The translations under genes and the position numbers were made by a program. Positions 8,582 through 17,605 of a stretch of 64,000 nucleotides of DNA are shown one piece after another; position 1 is the stretch's first letter, and each line of letters begins with the position of its first letter. Under the pieces are notes generated by a model. That model was not told where the DNA came from. It worked only from the letters and a program-made list of their open reading frames with translations, and made no database searches. Origin of the DNA: Paraburkholderia sp. C35 (lineage in GTDB: Bacteria > Pseudomonadota > Gammaproteobacteria > Burkholderiales > Burkholderiaceae); the NCBI RefSeq assembly GCF_003121405.1, contig NZ_QBUY01000016.1, positions 1-64,000 on the forward strand. The letters are read 5' to 3'.

Positions 8582-9643
8582 ATGGACACACACCGTCTCG
8601 CTGCCCTTGCCATGGCCTGCATGGCGCTCGTGCTGTTGCTGGCGGGCGCCGGGCTGTGGCGGCGTCATGCGGCTGCGCGGCGCAGCGCGCGCGTGCTGTC
8701 CGATGCGCTGGAGCAGCGCGCCGCGCAAGCTCAGGCGGCCGCACAACGTGCGCAGGCGGCGTCCGCGGCAGGCGCGGCGTCGGCCGGACGCGCGCTGCAC
8801 GCCGATGCCGGCGACGCGATCCGCGAACCCGCTTTCACGCCGTCGACGCGACTGCAACGGCTGATCGCGCGTGCGTCGGAAGCAGGCATGCGCTGGCTCG
8901 ACACGCCGCTTGGCCGTCAGATCGTCGCCGACGAAGACCGGCGCGTGCTGGAGCAATGCGGTTTCGTCGATGCGCGCGCACGCGGCCTGTTCCTGATCGC
9001 GCGCATCGGCGGGGCGATCGCGTTGCCGCTGCTGGCGCTCGCGCTGATGGGTTTTCATCCACAAGGTCCGCGCGGACCGGCCGTCGTGCTGATTGCGCTG
9101 CTGGCGGGCTTCATGTTGCCGAAGATCGTCGTGCGGCGGCGCGCGGCGGCACGGCGCCAGGCCGTCACCGACGAACTGCCGATGCTGGTCGATCTGCTGC
9201 GTCTGCTGCAGGGCGTGGGTCTGTCGCTCGATCAGAGCCTGCAGGTGATGGTCAACGATTTCCGCAACGTGCTGCCCGTGCTGTCGGGCGAACTCGCCAT
9301 CGCGCAGCGTCAGGCGGCCGCGGGCCGCACGCGCGAGCAGTCGCTGCACCGACTGGCGTCCAGTTATAGCAACGAAGACCTGCGCGCGATCGTGCGTCTG
9401 CTGATCCAGGTGGACCGGCATGGCGGCGCGGTGCAGGAACCGCTCAAGCAGTTCGGCGACCGTCTGCGCGAAGCGCGCCGCGCGATGCTGCGCGAACGCA
9501 TCGGCCGTCTGACCGTGAAGATGACGGGCGTGATGGTCGTGACGCTGCTGCCCGCGCTGCTGATCGTGACGGCGGGGCCGGGCGTGCTGGCCGTCATGCA
9601 TTCGCTGACGGCGTCGGCCGCCTCGTCGTCGACGAATCGTTAG
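8582..9643 (+). CDS. tadC: Flp pilus platform protein TadC
   Basis: The 353-residue protein has an N-terminal membrane anchor and a second type II secretion F domain (ELPMLVDLLRLLQGVGLSLDQSL onward), followed by two C-terminal helices (VMVVTLLPALLIVTAGPGVLAVM). It partners TadB. Two ATGs exist, at 8576 and 8582. GGAG at 8570-8573 is too close to the first and well spaced for the second, so 8582 was chosen. Confidence 0.9.
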   Translation: MDTHRLAALAMACMALVLLLAGAGLWRRHAAARRSARVLSDALEQRAAQAQAAAQRAQAASAAGAASAGRALHADAGDAIREPAFTPSTRLQRLIARASEAGMRWLDTPLGRQIVADEDRRVLEQCGFVDARARGLFLIARIGGAIALPLLALALMGFHPQGPRGPAVVLIALLAGFMLPKIVVRRRAAARRQAVTDELPMLVDLLRLLQGVGLSLDQSLQVMVNDFRNVLPVLSGELAIAQRQAAAGRTREQSLHRLASSYSNEDLRAIVRLLIQVDRHGGAVQEPLKQFGDRLREARRAMLRERIGRLTVKMTGVMVVTLLPALLIVTAGPGVLAVMHSLTASAASSSTNR

Positions 9644-9658
9644 GGAACACGAAACATC

Positions 9659-10582
9659 ATGAACACGCACAACGATACGGCACGCTGGGTGCCGGACACA
9701 GGCAGCGGGCTGCTGCGGCTGGCGGCATTGACGCTGGCCTGCACGCTGCTCGGCGCATGCGCGGTCAAGGAGGCGGGCTACGGCGTCGGGCCGCAGGCCG
9801 CGCGCGAGGCGATGCTCGCACAGTCGACGCGCGACACCAATCCCGATACGCCCGGCATGTACCTCGGCCTGATCGACAAGATGCAGGCGCAGGGGCTGTA
9901 TTACGCGTCGCTGGCGCATATCGACGCGTACGAGAAGAAGTACGGCGTGTCGCCCGATTCGACCTTGCTGCGCGCCGATGCGTTGCGCGCCACCGACCAG
10001 CCGGCCGCCAGCGCGACCGCCTATACGCAGTTGCTGAACACGCCGCTGGCGTCGCGCGGATATCGCGGGTTGGGTTTGCTGGCGGGTGCGTCAGGTGATT
10101 TCGAACGCGCCGCGCAGGCACTCGATCACGCCGCCGCGCTCGCGCCGACCGACGTTGCCACGTTATCGGATCTCGGTTACGCGCGGCTGCGCGCGGGCGA
10201 TATTGCGGGCGCGCGCGTGCCGCTGATGAAAGCCGCCGCACTGGACGGGCACAACCAGAAAGTGATCGGCAACGTCGCGCTGTATCTGCTCGCCGATGGA
10301 CAGACGGCGCGCGCGCAGGCGCTCGTCAAGGAACAGAAGCTGGCGCCCGACGTGCGTGCACAGTTGCGCGACGAGGCCGCGAAGGTCGCGGCGGCGAGCC
10401 GGGCGCGCCGCAACAGCGAGCCGCGCGCGGTGAAGCCGCACACGCCGCCGGCGGCGCTGGCGCCCGTTTCACCCGTTGCGTCCGACGCCACATCGACGCC
10501 GTCGGCCGTGCCGACGGTGCCCGTGGCGAGCGTACAGAGCTTCGATCAGCCGCAGCGCCTGCTGCAAAGGTTCGCGCAATGA
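9659..10582 (+). CDS. tadD: TPR lipoprotein TadD
   Basis: The 307-residue protein has a lipoprotein signal with lipobox LGAC (Cys34) and tetratricopeptide-type repeats over about residues 70-230 (GLYYASLAHIDAYEKKYG, RGLGLLAGASGDFERAAQALDHAAAL, LGYARLRAGDIAGARVPLMKAAAL). TadD is the pilotin-like lipoprotein that helps the secretin insert. The C-terminal 70 residues are Pro/Ala-rich and probably disordered. It is followed closely by the DUF3613 gene. Confidence 0.88.
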   Translation: MNTHNDTARWVPDTGSGLLRLAALTLACTLLGACAVKEAGYGVGPQAAREAMLAQSTRDTNPDTPGMYLGLIDKMQAQGLYYASLAHIDAYEKKYGVSPDSTLLRADALRATDQPAASATAYTQLLNTPLASRGYRGLGLLAGASGDFERAAQALDHAAALAPTDVATLSDLGYARLRAGDIAGARVPLMKAAALDGHNQKVIGNVALYLLADGQTARAQALVKEQKLAPDVRAQLRDEAAKVAAASRARRNSEPRAVKPHTPPAALAPVSPVASDATSTPSAVPTVPVASVQSFDQPQRLLQRFAQ

Positions 10583-10623
10583 CGGTGAAGCGCGAGCGGC
10601 GGCACACGAACAGGGAGAGGACC

Positions 10624-10974
10624 ATGAAAGCGGCGATGAAAGCAGTCAAGGATTGGGGGCGTGTCGGCGCGGTGTGCGTCGTCGCGGCGTGCGCGTGCAC
10701 GATGGGCAGCGCGTGGGCGCAACAGGCGGGCGGCGCAGCGTTGCCCGCCAGCGAAATCGGCCATTCGACGCATGCGTGGCTCGAACTGCAGCGCAGCGGC
10801 GCGCAAGCCGGGCCGCCGCTCGCGACGCTCGGCGACGAGGCGGGGCTCGCGTACCAGCGCTACCTGGAATCGTTCAAGACGAAGATTCCGGCATCGTTCG
10901 GGTCGTCGGTGAGCGGCGGCGGCAATCAGCTGCATGTCGATTACACCAATGTCGGCGGATCGCAGCAGAACTGA
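10624..10974 (+). CDS. DUF3613 family periplasmic protein of the tad locus
   Basis: The 116-residue protein has a Sec signal peptide (hydrophobic core followed by GSAWAQ) and a short conserved block (IGHSTHAWLELQRSG, then GLAYQRYLESF) that I recognise as DUF3613. This family is mostly found between tadD and tadG in beta-proteobacterial tad loci; its role is unknown. The start at 10624 has GGGAGAGGAC upstream. It ends one base before the tadG ATG, so the two are probably co-translated. Confidence 0.8.
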   Translation: MKAAMKAVKDWGRVGAVCVVAACACTMGSAWAQQAGGAALPASEIGHSTHAWLELQRSGAQAGPPLATLGDEAGLAYQRYLESFKTKIPASFGSSVSGGGNQLHVDYTNVGGSQQN

Positions 10975-10975
10975 C

Positions 10976-12778
10976 ATGTCTCTGTTTTCATCCCGTCGCC
11001 CGTCGCCAACGCGTAGCCACGTGCGCCGCCGCCCATTCGTCAGCGCGCGCCGCCAGCGCGGCGCGACGGCTGTGCTCGCGGCCGTGTGGATCGGCGTGGC
11101 CGTCGCCGCGCTCGGTGTGCTCGACGTCGGCAATGTGTTCCTCGTGCGCCGTCACATGCAGCAGGCCGCGGACTTAGGGGCGGTCGCGGGCGCGCAGACC
11201 ATCGGCATGGCGAACGGCTGCGCGGGCGCAACGGCTTCCGCGCAACAGGCGGCGGCGCGCAACGATTCTGCGGCTGGTGCAACGGTCAGCGTGACATGCG
11301 GGCGCTGGACCACGGTGAACGGCGCGGCGAATTTCGACACCTCGGGGACCACGCCGCTCAACGCCGTGCAGGTGACGGCCACGCAAAGCGTGCGGCATTT
11401 CTTCATCGGTCCCGCACGCGACGTGCAGGCCGTCGCGACCGCGAAAGCCACTGACACCGCGTCGTTCTCGCTCACGACCAATCTGGCGTCGCTGTCGGGC
11501 GGCGCGGTCAACAGTCTGCTGAGCGGGCTGCTCGGTGCGAACGTCTCGCTTGATCTTGCGACCTACCAGGCGCTCGCGTCGACCAACGTGCGGCTCGGCG
11601 ATCTCGCCACGCAACTCGGCGTCGCATCGATCAACGATCTGCTGAACGCCAGCACCACGGTATCGGGTCTGGCGAGCGCGATGGTGAACGTGCTCAGCCA
11701 GAACAATATCGCGAGCGCCAACGTCATTTCCGCGCTGGGGACGATCCAGGCGGCGGCCAACGGCGGCGCGAAGCTCGCGCTCGGTGATGGTGGATCGAGC
11801 GCGCCGGGCCTGCTCGCGATCGGTCTGGCCGACAAGCAGGCGGCGGCATCGTCGACGATCAGCGCGCTCGATGCACTGATCGTAGCTGCCGAACTCGCGC
11901 ATGGCAGCTCGGCGCTCGATCTGGGCGCGGCACTGAATCCGACGTCGATTCCGGGTATCACGCTTCCGCTGAGCCTGACGCTGAAGGCCGCAGTTCTGGA
12001 GCCACCCGTGATCGCCGTCGGCGAAGCGGGCATGGATGGCAGCGGCAACTACCGGACTAGCGCGCATTCCGCGCAGATTCGCGTGTTTTTTGAGTTGAAG
12101 GTAACGCTGCTGGGCATTGCGGTCGATCTGCCGCTCGCCCTCGAATCGACTAGCGCCACGGCCGGACTCTCAACGACGCAATGCGCGGCATCGAAAGCAG
12201 CCAGCACGAGCACGATCGCCGTCAAGACGTACCTTGCCGCGACGTGTATCGGTGCGGATGCTGTGTTGAACCTGACCAACACGACGACGAGCCTCGTGTG
12301 CAACCAGTCTGCTCCGCTGGCCAACGTGCAGGTGACCTTGCCGGTGCTGGGCACCATCGCGACGGTGGGTGTCAACGCTGGGAGGCAACCGCCGTCGCCG
12401 GCGCCGTACGGTCTGAATTTCTACCTCGGCAGCCAGGGTGCCTCGACACTCACGTTCAATGGCCAGGCTGGCGACGGCGACGACTATCAAACGGTCAACA
12501 CGAACGCGCTCGGCTCGGCGGCGAGCGGATTGCTCGGACAGGTCGGCACGCAATTGACGCAGACAGGCGCGCTGTTCTTCACCGGGCCGACGCTGACCAG
12601 CGCGCTGCTGACCGCGCTCACACCGGTCGTGCAGTTGCTGCTCTCTACGCTACAACCCGTACTCGTCACCCTCGACACAGTGCTGGTCCCCTTGCTGCAA
12701 CTGCTCGGCGTACAGATCGGCGTCGCCACGGTCCACGCGATCTCGCTGTCGTGCAGCGACGCGCAACTCGTCAACTGA
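10976..12778 (+). CDS. tadG: TadG-like pseudopilin/adhesin-type protein
   Basis: The 600-residue protein begins with basic residues and QRGATAVLAAVWIGVAVAA, the TadE/TadG leader and transmembrane helix, then FLVRRHMQQAADLGAVAGAQ as in Flp-locus TadG (putative Flp pilus-assembly TadE/G-like) proteins. The large remainder is a Ser/Thr/Ala/Leu-rich periplasmic or extracellular part with no domain I recognise. The start at 10976 follows the previous stop by one base. Confidence 0.85.
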   Translation: MSLFSSRRPSPTRSHVRRRPFVSARRQRGATAVLAAVWIGVAVAALGVLDVGNVFLVRRHMQQAADLGAVAGAQTIGMANGCAGATASAQQAAARNDSAAGATVSVTCGRWTTVNGAANFDTSGTTPLNAVQVTATQSVRHFFIGPARDVQAVATAKATDTASFSLTTNLASLSGGAVNSLLSGLLGANVSLDLATYQALASTNVRLGDLATQLGVASINDLLNASTTVSGLASAMVNVLSQNNIASANVISALGTIQAAANGGAKLALGDGGSSAPGLLAIGLADKQAAASSTISALDALIVAAELAHGSSALDLGAALNPTSIPGITLPLSLTLKAAVLEPPVIAVGEAGMDGSGNYRTSAHSAQIRVFFELKVTLLGIAVDLPLALESTSATAGLSTTQCAASKAASTSTIAVKTYLAATCIGADAVLNLTNTTTSLVCNQSAPLANVQVTLPVLGTIATVGVNAGRQPPSPAPYGLNFYLGSQGASTLTFNGQAGDGDDYQTVNTNALGSAASGLLGQVGTQLTQTGALFFTGPTLTSALLTALTPVVQLLLSTLQPVLVTLDTVLVPLLQLLGVQIGVATVHAISLSCSDAQLVN

Positions 12779-12806
12779 ATAACGGCCATACAACGAATTC
12801 CTGCCT

Positions 12807-14198
12807 ATGAGAGCCACCACGAAAATCGAGGAACTGGACCTGTACGTCTGGGAGGGCAAGGCCGATATCGTCGACCGCGTCGCGCGCTGCATGGCGAGCT
12901 TCGAGGTCGAGGTGATCCGCGCAGACGATGTCTCGATTTCGCCCGAGCGCACCTCGGTGCGGCCGTCGCTGGCGATCATCAGCGTGTCCGTGATCGATAC
13001 GGCGGGCTTTGCCGTGCGCGATCTGCAGGCGACGCACGCGATGCCCGTGGTCTGGGTCGGCGCCGCGCCGCGCGACCAGGACCCGGCGATGTATCCCGCC
13101 GAGTACTCGCACGTGCTGCCGCTCGACTTCACCTGCGCCGAACTGCGCAGCATGGTGACGAAGCTGATGGTGCAACTGCGCGCGCATTCCGCGCAGACGC
13201 TCGAGTCGAGCGCGCTGGTGGCCAACTCCGAATGCATGCAAGCGCTGCTGCACGAAGTCGACACCTTCGCCGATTGCGACACCAGCGTGCTCGTGCACGG
13301 CGAGACGGGCGTCGGCAAGGAACGCATCGCGCAATTGCTGCACGAAAAGCATACGCACTACGGGCGCGGGCCGTTCATCGCGGTGAACTGCGGCGCGATT
13401 CCCGATGGCCTGTTCGAATCGCTGTTCTTCGGGCATTCGAAAGGCTCGTTCACGGGTGCCGTGGGCGCCCACAAAGGCTATTTCGAACAGGCCGACGGCG
13501 GCACGCTGTTTCTCGACGAAATCGGCGATTTGCCGCTCTACCAGCAGGTGAAGCTGCTGCGCGTGCTCGAAGACAGCGCGGTGACGCGCATCGGTTCCGC
13601 GACGTCCGTCAAGCTCGATTTCCGCCTGGTCGCGGCGACCAACAAGAGCCTGCCGCAACTGGTGAAGGACGGCACGTTCCGCGCGGATCTGTATTACCGG
13701 CTCGCCGTGATCGAACTGAAGATTCCGTCGCTGGAGGAGCGGGGCGCAGTCGACAAGATCGCCATCTTCAAGTCCTTCATCGCCTCCGTGGTCGGCGCCG
13801 AGCGGCTCGCGTCGCTGCCCGACATTCCGTACTGGCTGGCCGACGCTGTCGCCGATACCTACTTCCCCGGCAATGTGCGCGAGCTGCGCAACCTGGCCGA
13901 GCGGATCGGCGTGACGGTGCGGCAGATCGGCGCGTGGGATGCGGCGCGGCTGCAGCGGCTCATCGCCGTGGCACGCAGCAACCAGCCCGTGCCCGCCGAA
14001 AGCGCGGCAGAAGTGCTGGTCGATCGTAGCAAGTGGGATATGGCCGAACGCAACCGCGTGCTGGCGGCACTCGACGCAAATAGTTGGCGCCGGCAGGACA
14101 CCGCGCAATATCTGGGTATCAGCCGCAAGGTGCTGTGGGAAAAAATGCGTAAGTACCAAATTTTCGACGAAGAACCCGAAACTCGTGAAAGTGAGTAA
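12807..14198 (+). CDS. Sigma54-type activator of the tad locus (VpsR-like)
   Basis: The 463-residue protein has an N-terminal domain of about 125 residues that resembles a response-regulator fold without an obvious phosphorylation site, then an AAA+ domain with Walker A GETGVGKE (165-172), the loop GSFTGA (213-218, a variant of GAFTGA that keeps Phe and Thr) and Walker B GGTLFLDE (231-238). A Fis-type helix-turn-helix is at the C-terminus (about 413-455, [22 protein letters not shown]). The architecture matches VpsR/BerB-type regulators, some of which respond to c-di-GMP. It is the last gene of the tad block and is likely its regulator. Confidence 0.85.
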   Translation: MRATTKIEELDLYVWEGKADIVDRVARCMASFEVEVIRADDVSISPERTSVRPSLAIISVSVIDTAGFAVRDLQATHAMPVVWVGAAPRDQDPAMYPAEYSHVLPLDFTCAELRSMVTKLMVQLRAHSAQTLESSALVANSECMQALLHEVDTFADCDTSVLVHGETGVGKERIAQLLHEKHTHYGRGPFIAVNCGAIPDGLFESLFFGHSKGSFTGAVGAHKGYFEQADGGTLFLDEIGDLPLYQQVKLLRVLEDSAVTRIGSATSVKLDFRLVAATNKSLPQLVKDGTFRADLYYRLAVIELKIPSLEERGAVDKIAIFKSFIASVVGAERLASLPDIPYWLADAVADTYFPGNVRELRNLAERIGVTVRQIGAWDAARLQRLIAVARSNQPVPAESAAEVLVDRSKWDMAERNRVLAALDANSWRRQDTAQYLGISRKVLWEKMRKYQIFDEEPETRESE

Positions 14199-14208
14199 TA
14201 ATTAGACG

Positions 14209-14220
14209 GTTTTGCAAAAC
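14209..14220. promoter_or_regulatory. 12-bp palindrome upstream of DUF2968 gene
   Basis: GTTTTGCAAAAC is a perfect palindrome located 26 bases before the ATG at 14247 and directly behind the regulator stop. It could be an operator, but no factor can be named. Confidence 0.3.
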
Positions 14221-14246
14221 TAAAACACGACACGAGCAGAAATTAC

Positions 14247-14972
14247 ATGGACCAGAAGTCGAAAGTTCGACACATCGTGATGTCGGCAATGATCGTTTTC
14301 GGGGGCGTTCAAGGGGTCTACGCGCAGAGTTCTGCCACGAACGGCACGGATGCAGCAGCCAGCGAACTTGTCGCGCAGACGACACCCGCTGCCGCGCCCA
14401 TCACGGCTCCTTCCAGCGCGGCAAGCCAAACGATTGCGCTCACGCCCGACGAGGCGAAGCAGTCCGCGACGGGCAATGTCGCGGAACTGCAACAGATGAT
14501 TCACGGCTACGACCTCGCCGAACTGCGCACCACCTACAACGGCAGCTACGGGGCAAGCCTGTTGTTCAACGCGAAGGACATGACGTACTACGTCGCGCTG
14601 TTCCAGCAGAAGAACTTCTGGCGCGTGATCAAGACGCAGGACGACCTGCGCGCCGAGCAGATCTACCGCGACTTCGCGCGTCAGACTTCGCAACTGTCCG
14701 ACGTCGAAATCCGCCGTGCCAAGCTCGAAGCGCAGAAGGCCTACACGGATCGCCTCGTGGCGCTCTCGCAGGAACGCGCGAACCGTCTGCAAGCCGACTT
14801 GAACATCGCGCACGAACAGCAGACCATCGTCAACAGCATGCAGCAGCAGACCCGTGCCGAAGCGGCTGCGCTCGCGCAGCAAAAGGCGCAGTCGCAGGAG
14901 CAGTTGCGTGCGGCACAGCGTCAGGTGCGCGACCTGCAGCGTCAGCTCGAAAGCGGCTTGCAGACGCACTGA
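14247..14972 (+). CDS. DUF2968 family exported coiled-coil protein
   Basis: The 241-residue protein has a Sec signal peptide ending near GGVQGVYA (about residue 26), a Ser/Ala/Thr linker, a conserved block (NVAELQQMIHGYDLAELRTTYNG in part, then NFWRVIKTQDD) and a long Gln/Arg/Ala coiled coil from about 150 to 238. I recognise this as DUF2968, a Burkholderia-centred family of unknown function that is expected in the periplasm. It follows the tad regulator by 48 bases, so it may be co-transcribed. Confidence 0.8.
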   Translation: MDQKSKVRHIVMSAMIVFGGVQGVYAQSSATNGTDAAASELVAQTTPAAAPITAPSSAASQTIALTPDEAKQSATGNVAELQQMIHGYDLAELRTTYNGSYGASLLFNAKDMTYYVALFQQKNFWRVIKTQDDLRAEQIYRDFARQTSQLSDVEIRRAKLEAQKAYTDRLVALSQERANRLQADLNIAHEQQTIVNSMQQQTRAEAAALAQQKAQSQEQLRAAQRQVRDLQRQLESGLQTH

Positions 14973-14980
14973 CCGTGCAT

Positions 14981-15012
14981 GAGCCGCGCCGGCTGCAACG
15001 GCTGCGCGGCTC
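14981..15012 (+). terminator. Hairpin behind the DUF2968 gene
   Basis: GAGCCGCG (14981-14988) pairs perfectly with CGCGGCTC (15005-15012), nine bases after the stop codon. No U-tract follows, so it is a probable but non-canonical end of the tad/DUF2968 transcript. Confidence 0.45.
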
Positions 15013-15172
15013 GACGGTTGATGGCTGACTGAAGTACGCGTTGCTCGCGTATGTCGCTGCGTGCGACGCCGTGCGCTGCGCGCGTCATCCGTTCAATCAA
15101 CAGCCTTCGCTCATCGTCCGCGTGCGCCTCGCGCCCGCGCGGACGTCATGCCTGTCTCGCCAGACTTCCCCT

Positions 15173-15337
15173 TCAACGCGGCTTCTTCTTCCTGCTTGCT
15201 TCGTCGTCGTCCTCATCGGGATCGATGGCGATCGGATCGCTGGCGGGAAAAGTTTCATCGAGCGCTTCGTCGAGGCGGTCTTCGCTGGACGGCTGTTCTG
15301 CGGGCGGCTTCTGGCTGGGGTGTTTCGATGTGGACAT
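15173..15337 (-). CDS. Small acidic protein with ETFPASDP motif
   Basis: The 54-residue soluble protein carries DRLDEALDETFPASDPIAI, a motif seen in many short uncharacterised proteobacterial proteins, followed by an acidic run (DPDEDDDEA) and a basic tail (RKKKPR). A good ribosome site (GGGGAGC) stands before the ATG at 15337. The longer reading from 15466 adds a non-conserved stretch. Function unknown; probably cytosolic and partly disordered. Confidence 0.7.
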   Translation of the reverse strand: MSTSKHPSQKPPAEQPSSEDRLDEALDETFPASDPIAIDPDEDDDEASRKKKPR

Positions 15338-15613
15338 ACGCTGCTCCCCTACGAAGATGGAACTGCATCGGAAACCCAGCATAGCGCAATCGGGCCAACA
15401 TGGCCGCCGGGGGAACGGCATAGGACAAACGCACGTCGACACCGCTCCATGCACGCTCCCGTCCATCAGCCAGATTCATCAACGCGAAAGCATGTTGTAG
15501 GTTCGATGCAGGTCGATGGAATTTTTCGCGGGATCATTCGTTATACGGATGTCACACGAACAGAAGACGGCGCACACAGAAGCGCCGGACGCGGCTGGCT
15601 TACGAGGGCGACC

Positions 15614-15847
15614 ATGCAACCGAACGGATATGGCAGCGGACAACGTTTGAACGCGTCACATGTTGTCGAATCGGAACTGGAGCATCTGGAATGGGCGATG
15701 CGTCAGCCGATGGTGCATGTGATGAACGCCCGCTACTGGCAGCGGCGCGTGCTCGAAGTGAAGTGCGGGTATGAACTGACCGCCCAGCAGGGCGTGCGGA
15801 GCGAGAGGATGCTCAAGCACCTGGCCAACCGTCCCGTCCAGAAATAG
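15614..15847 (+). CDS. Small hypothetical protein (77 aa)
   Basis: The reading from ATG 15614 gives 77 residues with a mixed, protein-like composition (VVESELEHLEWAMRQPMVHV, NARYWQRRVLEVKCGYEL) and a GAGGG ribosome site in front. It ends just before a strong hairpin. No family recognised; predicted cytosolic. It could be a real Burkholderia-specific gene, and the upstream part of the same open frame is not credible. Confidence 0.6.
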   Translation: MQPNGYGSGQRLNASHVVESELEHLEWAMRQPMVHVMNARYWQRRVLEVKCGYELTAQQGVRSERMLKHLANRPVQK

Positions 15848-15850
15848 AAA

Positions 15851-15871
15851 GGGCGCGCTGCTCGCGCGCCC
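15851..15871. terminator. Bidirectional terminator between 77-aa gene and hfq-like gene
   Basis: GGGCGCGC (15851-15858) pairs with GCGCGCCC (15864-15871) over a 5-base loop. On the minus strand it is followed by TTTCTATTTC, so it fits the end of the hfq-like gene; on the plus strand it stands 4 bases behind the 77-aa gene. Confidence 0.7.
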
Positions 15872-15904
15872 AGTCAGGCGGATTGATGGGATCTGGCCGC
15901 GAGC

Positions 15905-16354
15905 TTATTCGTGGCTGCCGCCGCTGTTGCCCTGATCGTTGCCCGAACCCGAGCCATACAGGCGCCGGCGGCGGGTGACCACCACGGGACCAACCGACGA
16001 CGAAGAAGACGAACGGTCCGACGACCCCTGCGACCCACCATACGATTCGCGCGGTTCACGCGGCTCGCGATGTTCGCGCGACCCATGCGGACCCCGTGCG
16101 GAATGGTCACCATGCGACGGCCGTCCCGCGCGCGGCGCGGGCCGCGTGCCCGTGTCGAGCTGGATGGTGGAAATGGCGCGCTTGTAGATGCCCTGCAGCC
16201 CGACGGGCGTGCGCAGCATCACCAGATACTGGTCGAACGACTCGATGCAGCCCGTCAAACGGATACCGTTGACGAGATAAATCTCGACGCGCTTACGTTC
16301 TTTGCGCGCTGCGTTCATAAAGTCGTTTTGCGGATGCGATTCTGCGGAAGGCAT
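15905..16354 (-). CDS. hfq2: Hfq-like RNA chaperone with long tail (Hfq2 type)
   Basis: The 149-residue protein has an Sm/Hfq core at about residues 10-68: [20 protein letters not shown] (Sm1, with [13 protein letters not shown]) and [12 protein letters not shown] (Sm2; the usual YKHAIS reads YKRAIS). Behind it is a disordered tail of about 80 residues rich in Arg, Ser, Gly and His, ending [18 protein letters not shown]. Burkholderia cenocepacia has a normal Hfq and a second, larger Hfq2; this protein resembles the second type. It would bind sRNAs and mRNAs. ATG 16354 was chosen; a TTG at 16360 is possible and neither has a strong ribosome site. Confidence 0.85.
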   Translation of the reverse strand: MPSAESHPQNDFMNAARKERKRVEIYLVNGIRLTGCIESFDQYLVMLRTPVGLQGIYKRAISTIQLDTGTRPAPRAGRPSHGDHSARGPHGSREHREPREPRESYGGSQGSSDRSSSSSSVGPVVVTRRRRLYGSGSGNDQGNSGGSHE

Positions 16355-16882
16355 GGACAATTGTGTAGAGAGAAACGGTTGTTCGACAGGATTTTACCTG
16401 TTGTCGCTACCAGCCGACATGACGGGGCCTCAAACGTCGAACGGGCTGACGCCCACTATAACCACTTGTGGACGCAGAAGCACCACTTAAAGGTCAAGTG
16501 TAACGTGGAGTTACGAAATCATGCGCCGCTATGAGCGGGAGCCCACGTTCGCCGCCATGCGCACGACGCGCACGCGGTCAACCTGCACGCTACATCGACA
16601 CAATCCCGCCCGCCAGCGTACGGTCGACGGAATAAAACAGCGCTCGCAAGCGTTTATCGGTCAGGCATCGCACGCAAGGCCGCGAAGCCGTGAAACAGCA
16701 GGGCGCAGGCACCGGCAGCACGCATCGAAACGGCGTTCGCGTCTTCGCAGAAGTTGCGTCAACTGTTCGCAATCCGGTCACGGAACGTCATCGCGTCGCG
16801 GCGTTTGCCGCATGTGTGCGTCTTCGTCCGTTCAACGCAGGGATGCGCGCTACGCCGCGCTTCACCGTGCAGGAGGTTTTAC
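16355..16882. other. Intergenic region between hfq2 and lipoprotein gene
   Basis: No convincing gene. Short open frames here have Arg/Thr-rich, random-looking translations. A small dyad, GTAAC (16500-16504) and GTTAC (16510-16514) separated by GTGGA, is the only symmetric element I see apart from the candidate ECF promoter noted separately. Confidence 0.5.
16782..16805 (+). promoter_or_regulatory. Candidate ECF-type promoter
   Basis: GGAAC (16782-16786), a 16-base spacer and GTT (16803-16805) match the general ECF layout (GGAAC, 16-17 bases, GTT). It lies 80 bases before the lipoprotein that leads the sigma/anti-sigma genes, where an autoregulated promoter would be expected. The match is short and may be chance. 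Confidence 0.25.
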
Positions 16883-17032
16883 ATGAAAGTATCCAGACTG
16901 GTATCGGCTGTGTTCGTCGTGCTTGCGCTCGGCGTGGCGTCGCTCTCGCTGACCGCGTGTCAGTCGACGGGCGACATGAGTTCGTCGGGAGCGAGCAGCA
17001 GCGGCACGAGCGGCAGCAGCGGCGGCTATTGA
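16883..17032 (+). CDS. Small Ser/Gly-rich lipoprotein
   Basis: The 49-residue protein is a lipoprotein: signal peptide with lipobox LTAC, then a mature part of only about 24 residues made mostly of Ser, Gly and Thr (SSGASSSGTSGSSGGY). AGGAGG sits 7 bases before the ATG, a very strong ribosome site. It is 33 bases upstream of the sigma-factor gene, so it is probably the first gene of that operon. Role unknown. Confidence 0.8.
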   Translation: MKVSRLVSAVFVVLALGVASLSLTACQSTGDMSSSGASSSGTSGSSGGY

Positions 17033-17065
17033 TGACGCCCGTGATCGCATGACGGCTTGCGCCGG

Positions 17066-17584
17066 GTGAACTTCGAAGCGGAAGTGATTTCGTGGCTCCC
17101 GCAGTTGCGCCGCTATGCGCGCGCACTGACGGGCGACCCAGCCTGGGCGGACGACCTGGTTCAGGATACGGCCGAGCGTGCGCTCGCCCGCTGGAAGGGC
17201 TTCCGCCCCGACAGCAATCTGCGCGCGTGGCTGCTGACCATTCTGCGGCATCTGTACATCGACCAGTTGCGCGTGCGCCGCGAGATTGCGGTGGACGACG
17301 AAAGCGCGCCGTGGCGCAATCTCGAAGCGCCGCGCGGCGAAGTCGATGGTCTGGTGTTGCGCGATGTGCAGCGCGCGCTTTATTGTCTGCCCGTCGAGCA
17401 GCGCGAAGTGATGCTGCTTATCTGTGTGGAGGAATTGAGCTATCAGGAGGCGTCCGTGGCGCTCGGCGTGCCGATCGGCACGGTGATGTCGCGGCTGTCT
17501 CGCGCCCGCGAACATATGCGGGCATTGTTGACGGAAGGGCCCGTGCACAAGTCGCCGTCGCTGAAAGTGGTGAAGAGCAGGTGA
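17066..17584 (+). CDS. ECF-family RNA polymerase sigma factor
   Basis: The 172-residue protein has sigma region 2 (LRRYARALTGDPAWADDLVQDTAERAL in parts, with LRAWLLTILRHLYIDQLRVR) and region 4 (LPVEQREVMLLICVEELSYQEASVALGVPIGTVMSRLSRARE in parts). It would direct RNA polymerase to stress-type promoters and be held by the anti-sigma factor encoded 21 bases downstream. The start is uncertain: only TTG 17057 and GTG 17066 are in frame before a stop; GTG gives NFEAEV at the N-terminus like related factors. Confidence 0.9.
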   Translation: MNFEAEVISWLPQLRRYARALTGDPAWADDLVQDTAERALARWKGFRPDSNLRAWLLTILRHLYIDQLRVRREIAVDDESAPWRNLEAPRGEVDGLVLRDVQRALYCLPVEQREVMLLICVEELSYQEASVALGVPIGTVMSRLSRAREHMRALLTEGPVHKSPSLKVVKSR

Positions 17585-17605
17585 CATGCAGATGACAGGC
17601 ACGCT

